64,000 nucleotides of DNA, taken from the NCBI GenBank assembly GCA_022710975.1, contig JAKLGA010000004.1:186001-250000 (forward strand), written 5' to 3'. The position numbers were made by a program, and so were the translations under genes. The stretch comes from Myxococcota bacterium. GTDB lineage: Bacteria; Myxococcota; B64-G9. This document shows, piece after piece, positions 15,531 to 23,296 of the stretch; the stretch's first letter is position 1, and every line of letters begins with the position of its first letter. The notes under the pieces are model-generated. The model had not been told where the DNA came from and did not search any database. It saw nothing but the letters and a program-made list of their open reading frames with translations.

Positions 15531-15601
15531 GGCTTCACTGCGGGCGGCCAAGGTTCCCTGCGTGCCGGCGGTGGTTGGAGATTTCGCCCAGGCGACGAGG
15601 T

Positions 15602-15946
15602 TCAGGTGGGCGTCCCGCCAGGGACCGGCGGCGAGGCAGGCCTCGTGTTCTCCTCGATCTTCATCTGGCACAGCGCCGTCTGCACCTGGAGCTGCAGGTT
15701 GGAGACCCGTACGCGGCCCAGCACGCGCGCTATCTCGCAGACCGGGAGGCCGCATCCCACGAGGTAGGTCCACACGCTGCTCTCGCCCCCGTATACCTTC
15801 CACAGGAACACGCCAGCGCAACAACCAAGGATCAGGCCCGCAAAGGTGTAGACGCTCATGATGACGAGCGTGTGCAGCTCGGTCCCACGCATGAGCCTCT
15901 TCATCTCCTGGGGACCGTAGTCTTGCTGGGGATCGAAGATCTTCAT
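15602..15946 (-). CDS. Small two-TM membrane protein, duplicated copy A
   Basis: A 114-residue inner-membrane protein of unknown function, starting MKIFDPQQDYGPQEMKRLMR. Two hydrophobic segments (about 27-50, VYTFAGLILGCCAGVFLW, and 60-75) flank a short loop. The C-terminal tail LQLQVQTALCQMKIEENTRP is polar and probably cytoplasmic. The near-identical copy B lies 500 bases to the right; the copies differ mainly in the loop and second membrane segment. GGAGGGAG before ATG is a good RBS. The start codon overlaps the stop of a 12-codon leader frame (15943-15981) as ATGA. Confidence 0.72.
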   Translation of the reverse strand: MKIFDPQQDYGPQEMKRLMRGTELHTLVIMSVYTFAGLILGCCAGVFLWKVYGGESSVWTYLVGCGLPVCEIARVLGRVRVSNLQLQVQTALCQMKIEENTRPASPPVPGGTPT

Positions 15947-15981
15947 GGCGCTCCCTCCGGGTCCCGACGCCTCACGGCCAT
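15943..15981 (-). CDS. Possible 12-residue leader peptide, translationally coupled
   Basis: ATG GCC GTG AGG ... CCA TGA encodes MAVRRRDPEGAP. The -10 box TACATT ends six bases before this ATG, and its stop overlaps the downstream start as ATGA. In copy B the same frame begins with ACG instead of ATG. It is either a real leaderless leader peptide or a by-product of a conserved promoter. Confidence 0.35.
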   Translation of the reverse strand: MAVRRRDPEGAP

Positions 15982-15987
15982 GGACGA

Positions 15988-16016
15988 AATGTAGTGTGTC
16001 GCGTTCCGCAAGACAA
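15988..16016 (-). promoter_or_regulatory. Promoter of duplicated copy A
   Basis: Minus strand: TTGTCT, 17 bases, TACATT. The -10 ends six bases before the leader ATG at 15981. Confidence 0.6.
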
Positions 16017-16101
16017 CTGGTCCCTGGCGGCTGGTGGTTGGCACCTGCGAGTCTTTCCTGCGCACCGCCGGAGCTTGGAGACTTTACCTGGGCGACGAGG
16101 T

Positions 16102-16446
16102 TCAGGTGGGCGTCCCGCCAGGGACCGGCGGCGAGGCAGGTCTTGTGTTCTCCTCGATCTTCATCTGGCACAGCGCCGTCTGCACCTGGAGTTGCAGGCT
16201 GAAGACCCGTACGCGGCCCAGTTCGCGCCCTATCTCGCCGAGCAGGAGGTTGCCTCCCATGAGGAAGTACCACCAGCTGAATCCGACCTCGAGCGTCTTC
16301 CACAGGAACACACCAGCGAAAGAACCAAGGGCCATGCCCGCGAAGGTGTAGGCGCTGACGACGAAGCGCGTGTGCAGCTCGGTCCCACGCATGAGCCTCT
16401 TCATCTCCTGGGGACCATAGTCTTGCTGGGGATCGAAGATCTTCAT
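16102..16446 (-). CDS. Small two-TM membrane protein, duplicated copy B
   Basis: A 114-residue paralogue of copy A with the same first 26 and last 20 or so residues (MKIFDPQQDYGPQEMKRLMR at the start, QTALCQMKIEENTRP near the end). The membrane region differs: VYTFAGMALGSFAGVFLW and a second segment with WWYFLMGGNLLLGEIG, so the pair has diverged where they sit in the membrane. The cysteines CC in copy A are replaced here. The GGAGGGAG RBS is kept; the leader frame has lost its ATG (now ACG). Function unknown. Confidence 0.72.
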   Translation of the reverse strand: MKIFDPQQDYGPQEMKRLMRGTELHTRFVVSAYTFAGMALGSFAGVFLWKTLEVGFSWWYFLMGGNLLLGEIGRELGRVRVFSLQLQVQTALCQMKIEENTRPASPPVPGGTPT

Positions 16447-16846
16447 GGCGCTCCCTCCTGTTCCCGACGCCTCACGGCCGTGGACAAGGTGTACCGCGAT
16501 GGCCAGGAAGGCACAAGGTGCGAGCAGCGGAGCGAGCGAGGCGGCGAAGCACAGCGAGCGAAGCGAAGCAGTCCCGCCTCAAGGATAGTCCGGCCCGCTT
16601 CGCACCTGAGGTGCGGGAGTCCCGCCCCAAGGGATTCCCGTGCTGCCATGGGTCAACTTGTTGCGGGAGCCCCCGAAGGGGGTGCATCGTGCATCGTGCT
16701 GCGTTCCTTGCTCCAACCCCTCGAAGCCTGCCCGGAGTGATTCACACACGGAGGGTCAGCCAACTCCAGCCAACTGTCCCTTGCGATCCACACGCGGAGG
16801 GTCTGCCAACTCACGCCAGTTTCCCGGGGCGATCCACACAGGGGGA
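16447..16846. other. Intergenic region with promoter, GC-rich words and dispersed repeats
   Basis: It holds the copy B promoter (16488-16516), a run of AGCGAGCGAAGCG-type words (16520-16575), GTGCATCGTGCATCGTGCT at 16682-16700 and the dispersed 3'-end repeat from 16715 on. No gene seen. Confidence 0.6.
16488..16516 (-). promoter_or_regulatory. Promoter of duplicated copy B
   Basis: Minus strand: TTGTGC, 17 bases, TACACC; transcription would start close to 16481, leaving a leader of about 35 bases with an RBS. Confidence 0.6.
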
Positions 16847-16850
16847 TCAG
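16715..16850 (-). repeat. Dispersed 3'-end repeat, copy 2 (with two further partial units)
   Basis: CCCCTCGAAGCCTGCCCGGA then GTGATTCACACACGGAGGGT and CCAACTCCAGCCAACT. A second unit follows at about 16781 (GCGATCCACACGCGGAGGGT) and a third, partial one at 16830. It reaches the stop codon of the leftward gene at 16847. Confidence 0.75.
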
Positions 16851-17383
16851 CCCACCACGAAGCCCTGCTTCAGGAGCGCATAGACGCGCTGGTAGCTCCT
16901 CTGGTGAGCCTTGCAGGACCCGACCACCCCCCAGAGCCGCTGGGCGGGTTTCATGAGCCGCTCGAGGAGCGCCTTGCGCCGCGGCTCGAACGCCGCCTCC
17001 GCCCGCCTGACCGCCTGCTCCTCGGCCTCGGGGGAGAGCTCGAGCCTCGCGGCCGCGGCCAGGTTGAGCTCCGTCTTCGCCCTGGCCCGGGTGGTGAGCT
17101 GGTCGAGCCTCATGGCGAGCTCCGCGTCGCAGGCGAACTTCCCGCGCTCCAGGGCGGCGAAGGCCTCCTCCAGCGAGTCGAGCCGGGCGTGGTTCAGCTC
17201 GAGCAGCAGCGCCTCCAGGCGCGCCTCCGCGGGCAGGCCGGCCTCGTCCGGAGCGTCCTCGGCGGCCTTCCCCTGGCCGTCGCCGTCCCTGGCCTCGTCG
17301 GGGGCCTCGTGGTCCCTGGCCGGCTCGGCGGCGAGGGCGGCGGGGGCAGCCGCCAGGAGCAGGAGCCCGATGAGACGCGTCAT
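16847..17383 (-). CDS. Secreted helical protein of unknown function
   Basis: A 178-residue protein with a clear signal peptide (residues 1-18, LIGLLLLAAAPAALA) and no lipobox. The rest is acidic then helical (about 50-160), with LEALLLELNHARLDSLEEAF and LERGKFACDAELAMRLDQL. Two cysteines may form a disulfide bond. There is no domain I recognise. GGAGG ten bases before ATG 17383 supports the start. The dispersed repeat follows its stop. Confidence 0.72.
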   Translation of the reverse strand: MTRLIGLLLLAAAPAALAAEPARDHEAPDEARDGDGQGKAAEDAPDEAGLPAEARLEALLLELNHARLDSLEEAFAALERGKFACDAELAMRLDQLTTRARAKTELNLAAAARLELSPEAEEQAVRRAEAAFEPRRKALLERLMKPAQRLWGVVGSCKAHQRSYQRVYALLKQGFVVG

Positions 17384-17432
17384 GGGTACACCGCCTCCAA
17401 GGAGATGGTAGACGGAACCTGGGGCGAGAATC

Positions 17433-17530
17433 CAACCCCTCGAAGGCTGCCCGGAGCGATCCACACACGGAGGGTCGGCCAACTCCAGCCAGTTGTTCCT
17501 GGGCGATCCACACGCGGAGGGCCTTCGGCC
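17433..17530 (-). repeat. Dispersed 3'-end repeat, copy 3
   Basis: CCCCTCGAAGGCTGCCCGGA, GCGATCCACACACGGAGGGT and CCAACTCCAGCCAGTT, plus a partial second unit at 17504. It lies 100 bases past the stop of the leftward lipoprotein gene at 17632. Confidence 0.72.
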
Positions 17531-17631
17531 AAGCGGCGAGTGGTTCGGGTGTCGAGTGTCGGGTATCGGGGGAGGAAACCGGACCTCCAGCCCGGGAGGA
17601 GTGACGATCGCGGCCGAGGAGGAGGCCAGGC

Positions 17632-19230
17632 TCAAGGCGGGGGAAGGAGCACGTAGCTCTCGTTCACCATCCAGGTCCGGGACGCGTCCCTGAACACGGA
17701 GTCCCAGCAGACCTTGCACTGCGCGTAGGGATCCTCGTCCCAGGTCGCCACGGTCGGCCCCATCCTCAAGTCCGCGCCTGCGGGCAGGTAGTCCCCCAGG
17801 GGGACGCTGGACGGCCAGGCCACGTCCGCCAGGGTGAAGGACCCGACCTCGGGGAAGACGATCACCGCCCAGCGGTACACGTCCGCGCCCGCGGCGACCT
17901 GGCGGATGCTGTACTGCAGGGCGGCCTGGGTCGCCCAGGCGGGGAGCTCGACCGGGATCGGGGTGTGCATGTCGAGCGTGCCGCCCGGTGCGATGCCCTG
18001 GATGGCGGGCAGGTCGGGGACCGTCACCGAGGTCCAGGTGGCTGGATCCAGGGGGAGCGCGAGCCGGTAGTACCAGTCCTCGCTCTGGTCGTCCCAGAGG
18101 TCCAGGTAGGCGGACTGCCTCCCGGCCAAGGCGTCGGGGACGTAGGCCACCTCGACCACGGCAGACGTCCAGTCCCCGGTCCACGAGCTGGTGAAGCCGG
18201 TCAGGGGCCCCCACAGCATCACCCCGGTCAACACCCGGTTCGAGCCGTCCGGCCCGTCGCTCGGGAGCGTCGCGTCCTTGACCGGGCTGTCCGCCGCGAG
18301 CTCGAAGTCGAGCTGCAGGGTTGCGGTCGGCAGGACCGACGCCTCGGGTGCGATCGTGGGTCCGTCGCCCGTGCCGAGCCAGTCGTAGTCCACCCGGGCG
18401 AAGCCCAGCGGGGTGGCCGTGGAGCCGTCGCTGGTGTACTCCACCGCGACCAGCCGCTGGCCGGTGGCGTATAGCGAGTTCAGCCCGTACCGGCCCGTCA
18501 AGGAGTAGTTCATCCAGATCGAGCCGTAGATCCAGAGGTAGCTGCCCGCCTCGAGGTGGCTGCAGTCGCCGCGCATCCAGGAGTACGCCGGCCCGTCGTC
18601 CGGCCGGTGGATCACCAGGGGATCGGGCAGCGGCCGGCCGCCGCCCAGACCGACGATCGAGCGCGCGTAGGACCCCGGCTGGAGGAAGGTGAGGGAGAAG
18701 GTCCGCTGGCCGAGCGCCAGGCCCGGGAAGCTCACCCGGCCGGAGGCGTCGCTCTCCGCCTCGTAGGTCTGGTCCAGGCAGCGGATGGCCACCGGGATGC
18801 CCGCCAGGGGGGCCTCGGAGCCCGCGGTCAGGAAGACCACGTTGAGCGTCTCGCTGCCCGCGCAGGTCGGCGCGCACGCCCCCGTCTCCGGCTCGCAGGC
18901 CTCGCCCGGCTCGCAGCCCGGGCCGCACTCGCCCCCGCACCCGTCCTGCCCGCACTCCTTGTCGCTGCAGTCCGGGGTGCATCCGGCCACGCAGGCGGCG
19001 CGACCGTCGGTCTCGTCGCAGTCCCCGCCGGTCTCCGCGCAGAAGGTGGTGTCGAGCCAGCTCAGGCAGCCGCCCGCACCCCGGCCGCAGGTCTGGAGCA
19101 CCGTGCCGGCGCAATGGGTGAGGCCAGGGCTCAGGCACCGGTCCGTGCAGCCCCCGCCCTCGTCCTCGCAGCCGGCCAGGCCGATCAGGCCAACGACCAG
19201 GAGCGAGCCCAGGACCCCTTGCTTGACCAT
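17632..19230 (-). CDS. Cys-rich lipoprotein with carboxypeptidase-regulatory-like segment
   Basis: A 532-residue lipoprotein: signal plus lipobox LAGC with C21. Residues 22-140 are Cys-rich, including the CSDKECGQDGCGGECG unit seen in the other large lipoproteins of this window. Residues about 145-210 (PLAGIPVAIRCLDQTYEAES, ASGRVSFPGL) look like a carboxypeptidase regulatory-like (CarboxypepD_reg) beta-sandwich. The remainder is beta-rich and unassigned. It is probably anchored in the outer membrane with a disulfide-stabilised stalk. GGGGGAGG seven bases before ATG 19230 sets the start; a promoter lies at 19386-19415. Confidence 0.78.
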   Translation of the reverse strand: MVKQGVLGSLLVVGLIGLAGCEDEGGGCTDRCLSPGLTHCAGTVLQTCGRGAGGCLSWLDTTFCAETGGDCDETDGRAACVAGCTPDCSDKECGQDGCGGECGPGCEPGEACEPETGACAPTCAGSETLNVVFLTAGSEAPLAGIPVAIRCLDQTYEAESDASGRVSFPGLALGQRTFSLTFLQPGSYARSIVGLGGGRPLPDPLVIHRPDDGPAYSWMRGDCSHLEAGSYLWIYGSIWMNYSLTGRYGLNSLYATGQRLVAVEYTSDGSTATPLGFARVDYDWLGTGDGPTIAPEASVLPTATLQLDFELAADSPVKDATLPSDGPDGSNRVLTGVMLWGPLTGFTSSWTGDWTSAVVEVAYVPDALAGRQSAYLDLWDDQSEDWYYRLALPLDPATWTSVTVPDLPAIQGIAPGGTLDMHTPIPVELPAWATQAALQYSIRQVAAGADVYRWAVIVFPEVGSFTLADVAWPSSVPLGDYLPAGADLRMGPTVATWDEDPYAQCKVCWDSVFRDASRTWMVNESYVLLPPP

Positions 19231-19385
19231 CTGGAACCTCCCCCTATTCGAGCACCAATTGGCCGCATTGGAGCGGCGTTCGCGGACGTGGCAGGCATGC
19301 GTCTACACGCTCCTCCTCACGCACCGGCGCCGTTTCCCCTCGGCGCCTTCTCCCGGGCTTCTGGTTCCCTCAGGCTGTGATCGGA

Positions 19386-19415
19386 CGAGTACCACCCCCG
19401 CCCCGCCAGGGTCAA
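19386..19415 (-). promoter_or_regulatory. Promoter of the 17632-19230 lipoprotein
   Basis: Minus strand: TTGACC, 18 bases, TACTCG. Confidence 0.45.
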
Positions 19416-19492
19416 TCTTGCCCGCCTGCAGGTGACGGGCACCGGCCAGAGGGGGCATGGTGCTTGGTGCATCGTGCCGGGGTCCCTTGTGC

Positions 19493-19556
19493 CAACCCCT
19501 CGAAGCCTGCCCGGAGTGATTCACACACGGAGGGTCCGCAAACTCACGCCAACAAC
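19493..19556 (-). repeat. Dispersed 3'-end repeat, copy 4
   Basis: CCCCTCGAAGCCTGCCCGGA, GTGATTCACACACGGAGGGT, then CCGCAAACTCACGCCAACAA. It ends 11 bases past the stop of the leftward gene at 19567. Confidence 0.72.
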
Positions 19557-19566
19557 CTTCCGCGGC

Positions 19567-20070
19567 TCACTCCACCGGGAACTCGATCTCGAAGGACACC
19601 GCCGACGGGGAGCCGGAGGGCGGGAAGGGGAAGGCGCGCGCCTCGCGGGCCAGGCAGGCGGCCAGGTAGGACCCGCGGTAGGGCGGCGGGGTGTCCGGCG
19701 CCAGCTCGGCCGAGCTCACCTCGCCGCCGGGCTCGATGGTCAGCCTCAGGGTGAGGCTGCCCGGGGGCAGCGCGCCGAGCCGGCGCTGGCCCTCCCCGCA
19801 GCCCGCGGCCGCCTCCTGGACGGCGGGGCCGTCGAGCGCGGCCTGGAGCGCGCGCTGGTCTCTCGCCGAGGCCGGCACCACCAGGCGCGAGCGATCGGGC
19901 GCCCGCCGGGCGGCCCCGTCGCGGCCCGGGTCGTCCTGGCCCGCGGGCTCCCGCGCTCCGCCCTGGGGCGCCTGGGCGCGGAGGCCCCCGCAGCCCGTGG
20001 ACAGGAGCGCGGCCAGGAGCGCGGGCGCGAAGCGGCGGCCCAGCCTGGACCCACGGCGGTGCACGGCCAT
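19567..20070 (-). CDS. Lipoprotein with AgmX/PglI- or TonB-like C-terminal domain
   Basis: A 167-residue envelope protein. A basic N-terminus is followed by a hydrophobic segment and lipobox LLSTGC (C27). The C-terminal 85 residues (LTLRLTIEPGGEVSSAELAP, LAACLAREARAFPFPPSG) match the beta-alpha-beta TonB/AgmX-PglI pattern: a strand with GxV, a middle helix ending in a Cys, and a closing FxFPPS. These domains bind partners in the periplasm. There is no RBS: ATG 20070 sits six bases after a TACACC -10 box, so the mRNA is probably leaderless. Confidence 0.75.
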   Translation of the reverse strand: MAVHRRGSRLGRRFAPALLAALLSTGCGGLRAQAPQGGAREPAGQDDPGRDGAARRAPDRSRLVVPASARDQRALQAALDGPAVQEAAAGCGEGQRRLGALPPGSLTLRLTIEPGGEVSSAELAPDTPPPYRGSYLAACLAREARAFPFPPSGSPSAVSFEIEFPVE

Positions 20071-20076
20071 GGACGA

Positions 20077-20105
20077 GGTGTACCAGGGCGCCGGGGGGAG
20101 GACAA
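20077..20105 (-). promoter_or_regulatory. Leaderless-type promoter
   Basis: Minus strand: TTGTCC, 17 bases, TACACC, TCGTCC, ATG (20070). Confidence 0.68.
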
Positions 20106-20191
20106 GCGCCGCGGGGGCGCCCCGGCCGCCGGGCTGTGCTAGACTCGCCGCCTGGTGCAAGGCCCGCTCACCTGCTGGCAGGAGGAGAACC

Positions 20192-23100
20192 ATGAAGGCG
20201 TCCCCCGCGTCCCTCATCCGCCTCGGCGCCCTGGCCGCGCTCGCCCTCGGCCTGTGCGGCTGCCCGGGCGAGAGCTGCAAGCCGACCGCCGTGACCTACT
20301 GCGCCCTGGGGAACGTGTACTGGGTCGATAGCTGCGGCGAGCTCTCGGAGCTCAAGGAGACCTGCCAGAATGGCTGCAACGTCGAGGCCACCGGGTGCGC
20401 CACGATCTGCACCCCGGCCTGCGCGGGCAGGTGCGCCGGCCCGGACGGGTGCGGGGGGACCTGCACGAGCGACTGCCCCGCGGGCCAGACCTGCAACCCG
20501 ACCAGCCAGCGCTGCGAGGGGGTGGGCTGCGCCAGCCACGCGGAGTGCATCGCGGCCCACGGCGCGAGCTGGTACTGCGACCCGCTGACCTTCACCTGCG
20601 AGTGCAACGCGGTGGCCGGGTGCGTGGGCAGGTGCGGCGGGCCGGACGGCTGCGGCGGCACCTGCCCCGACAATTGCCAGGCGGGCCAGTACTGCGACCA
20701 GGCCACCCTGGTTTGCGAGACCGACGACTGCACCACCCACGCCGAGTGCACCGCGGTCCACGGGGCGAGCTGGTTCTGCGACCCGGTCACCTCCACCTGC
20801 GCGTGCGACGTGGCCGCGGGCTGCGCGGGGCTGTGCGGCGGGCCGGACGGCTGCGGCGGCACCTGCCCGGACACCTGCCAGGCGGGCCAGTTCTGCGACC
20901 AGGGCACCTTCACCTGCCGGGCCATGGGCTGCGTGACCCACGCGGACTGCGTCGCCGCCCACAACGCCAGCTGGTACTGCAACCCGGCCACCTACCAGTG
21001 CGCCTGCCTGCCCGCGGCGCAGTGCGGCGGCGCCTGCTGCACGCCCGTGGAGACGTGCGACGCCGTCAGCCACCAGTGCCAGTCGTGCACGCCGAGCTGC
21101 ACGGGCCTGCAGTGCGGCGACGACGGCTGCGGGGGGAGCTGCGGGCAGTGTCAGGCGGGCCAGTTCTGCCAGAACGGCGGCTGTGGCTGGCTGTGCGACA
21201 GCACGACCTGCCCGGGCGGCTGCTGCCTGGGGACCACCTGCATGCCCGGCACCGGGACTGGCGCCTGCGGCTCCGGCGGGGACGCCTGCGACACTTGCCA
21301 GGCGGGGGAGACCTGCATCTCCGGCACCTGCGGCGTGCCCACCGATCCCTGCGACGGCGTACCCTTCGAGGGCCGCTGCGCCAGCGCGACCACCATGGAG
21401 TTCTGCGTCGATCCGGGCAGCGGGCAGCTCTACGTGGACACCTTCACCTGCGCGCAGGGCTCCGAGTGCCGGCTGGTCGGCGGCCGCGCCCAGTGCGTGG
21501 TGACGGCCAACTGCGTGGAGGGCGCCACGAACTGCCTGGACGCGAACCGGCTCCAGGTGTGCCAGGGCGGGAACTGGGTCACCAGCACCTGCACCGCGGG
21601 CTGCCTGGAGAATCCGCTCGGGGACGCCTGCGCGCCCGACGGGACGTTCGTCGCCAGGACGCTCACCTTCCAGTACGAGGCCAAGGGCCCCAACGCGGGC
21701 TGGACGGACTGGGGCGCCCCCACCCTGAGCCCGGCCGGGTACTTCCTGCTGCTCTCGGGCACCTACACCGCCGACGAGAGCATCGTGCACGACGCGCAGA
21801 TCACCGACGCCAGCGGCACCGCGACCGTGCAGGTCCCGAGCAGCGCCGGCCCGGACGACTGGGTCATCCTGGCCGCCGCGGGCCTGCGGAGCGACGGGGA
21901 GCTGGCCTTCGTGGTGGCGGACCCGGGCCTGGGCGCGGGCACGGCCAACCCCGGCGACGTCGGGGCCGACGCCCGGATCTGGAGCTGGGCGGTCCCGGCG
22001 CAGGGGCTGGCCGCCACCAGCGCCTGGACGCTGCCAGTGGACTCGGGCTCCGGCGCCGCGCGGGTCTTCGACTACCTGCGCTTCGTCTACTCCGGCTCGG
22101 AGAACCGCTGGGCCGGCACGCAGCCCGGGCCCATCGTGGTCTGGCTGGGCATGGACGTGGAGTGGTCCTGCGGGGCCTGCTTCGGCCCCTGGCCCGCCTC
22201 GGGGTTCGGCATCAACTTCGACTCGCAGATCTGGATGGCCGCCGGCGCGGACGAGGGCTACTGGTCCGACCCGGTCACCACCCACGAGCTGGGCCACTGG
22301 GCCATGCAGACCTACGGCGCCAGCCCCGGGGAGGGCGGCCCGCACTGCATCGGCGTGCCGACCCTGCCCGGCCAGGCCTGGAGCGAGGGCTGGGCGACCT
22401 GGTTCAGCGCCGACGTGCGGGACTACCCGGTCTACTACGACAAGCAGGGCGGCGGGTTCTTCTGGCTCGACCTCGCCAGCAGGCTCTACGCCGGCGGGGT
22501 GGCCTGGCAGCGGCCCGCGGCCTACCAGGGCCTGATGCAGCTCGTCGACGAGAACGAGGTCTCCGCCATGATGTGGGCCCTGTCGAAGACCCAGGGCCTC
22601 GGCCGCGCCCCGCTGGACGCGGCCCTGGCGAGCGCCCGCATGGTGAACTCGCCCTTCGCCCGGGGCTACTACCGGCACACCTGGGAGGTCGACGCCTTCT
22701 GCAACCAGGTCAACGTGCAGGAGACCAACCAGCCGGCGCCGTTCTTCGCGGACTTCCTGGACGCGCTGCGCTGCGGCGGCGTCCCCGCGGCGACCGTCGA
22801 CGCCGCGACCCAGCCGAACCAGTACTACCCCTACCCGAGCAACGCGCCCCTGTGCAACCGGCCGGAGGCCCCGTTCTCGCTCGCCTGGGCGGTCGAGGCG
22901 GGCGCGCCCGCGGCCGGCTCCGCGCTCGGGCTGAAGCTGCGGCTGACCCGCAGGGGCTACTGGCCCGCGCCGGTGAGCGTCCGCTTCACGCTGCCCGAGG
23001 GGGTGAGCGCGACCCGGGGGAGCCTGGCCATCGAGTTGCCCGCGGACGATCAGGCCGGGCAGCGCGAGTTCCCGCTGGAGCTCGCCCTGGCGCGGGTTCC

Positions 23101-23275
23101 GGACAAGGATCTCCTGGCCGTGGTGGACGCGAGCCTGCCCGGCGCGGGCTACCACGCGGCCATCCCGTACCGCTTCGGCCGCCCGGCCCCCAGGCCGGCC
23201 GCGGCGCTCGAGCTGGGGCCCCGGGTCGCCGCTGGCGCCCACGCGTTCGGCCGGGCGGTGCTGCTGCGCAAGTAG
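20192..23275 (+). CDS. Large Cys-rich lipoprotein with HELGH metalloprotease motif
   Basis: A 1027-residue lipoprotein (lipobox LCGC, C24). Residues about 30-500 are Cys-rich, with repeats such as CGGPDGCGGTCPDNCQAGQ and a recurring HAECxAxHGASWxCDP unit (three or four copies), plus YWVDSCGE shared with two other lipoproteins here. The C-terminal half has the zinc site H698-E-L-G-H702-W with a candidate third ligand E732 in SEGWATWFS, the spacing of a gluzincin-like metallopeptidase. The catalytic Glu is present, so it may be an active surface protease. GGAGGAG before ATG 20192 sets the start. Confidence 0.82.
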   Translation: MKASPASLIRLGALAALALGLCGCPGESCKPTAVTYCALGNVYWVDSCGELSELKETCQNGCNVEATGCATICTPACAGRCAGPDGCGGTCTSDCPAGQTCNPTSQRCEGVGCASHAECIAAHGASWYCDPLTFTCECNAVAGCVGRCGGPDGCGGTCPDNCQAGQYCDQATLVCETDDCTTHAECTAVHGASWFCDPVTSTCACDVAAGCAGLCGGPDGCGGTCPDTCQAGQFCDQGTFTCRAMGCVTHADCVAAHNASWYCNPATYQCACLPAAQCGGACCTPVETCDAVSHQCQSCTPSCTGLQCGDDGCGGSCGQCQAGQFCQNGGCGWLCDSTTCPGGCCLGTTCMPGTGTGACGSGGDACDTCQAGETCISGTCGVPTDPCDGVPFEGRCASATTMEFCVDPGSGQLYVDTFTCAQGSECRLVGGRAQCVVTANCVEGATNCLDANRLQVCQGGNWVTSTCTAGCLENPLGDACAPDGTFVARTLTFQYEAKGPNAGWTDWGAPTLSPAGYFLLLSGTYTADESIVHDAQITDASGTATVQVPSSAGPDDWVILAAAGLRSDGELAFVVADPGLGAGTANPGDVGADARIWSWAVPAQGLAATSAWTLPVDSGSGAARVFDYLRFVYSGSENRWAGTQPGPIVVWLGMDVEWSCGACFGPWPASGFGINFDSQIWMAAGADEGYWSDPVTTHELGHWAMQTYGASPGEGGPHCIGVPTLPGQAWSEGWATWFSADVRDYPVYYDKQGGGFFWLDLASRLYAGGVAWQRPAAYQGLMQLVDENEVSAMMWALSKTQGLGRAPLDAALASARMVNSPFARGYYRHTWEVDAFCNQVNVQETNQPAPFFADFLDALRCGGVPAATVDAATQPNQYYPYPSNAPLCNRPEAPFSLAWAVEAGAPAAGSALGLKLRLTRRGYWPAPVSVRFTLPEGVSATRGSLAIELPADDQAGQREFPLELALARVPDKDLLAVVDASLPGAGYHAAIPYRFGRPAPRPAAALELGPRVAAGAHAFGRAVLLRK

Positions 23276-23296
23276 GCGGGACGCGGCCGCGCCCGG

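Larger units (their letters stand above)
15578..16016. repeat. Tandem duplication unit 1 (500-bp period)
   Basis: This block and 16078-16516 are near-identical and offset by exactly 500 bases: promoters at 15988 and 16488, stops at 15602 and 16102, starts at 15946 and 16446. It covers the promoter, leader, gene and downstream bases. Confidence 0.85.
16078..16516. repeat. Tandem duplication unit 2 (500-bp period)
   Basis: Second copy of the block at 15578-16016, including its promoter and gene. Confidence 0.85.
19231..19566. other. Intergenic region with promoter and repeat copy 4
   Basis: It holds the upstream region of the leftward lipoprotein gene (promoter 19386-19415, leader about 150 bases), a GTGCTTGGTGCATCGTGCC word and the dispersed repeat. 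No gene seen. Confidence 0.6.
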
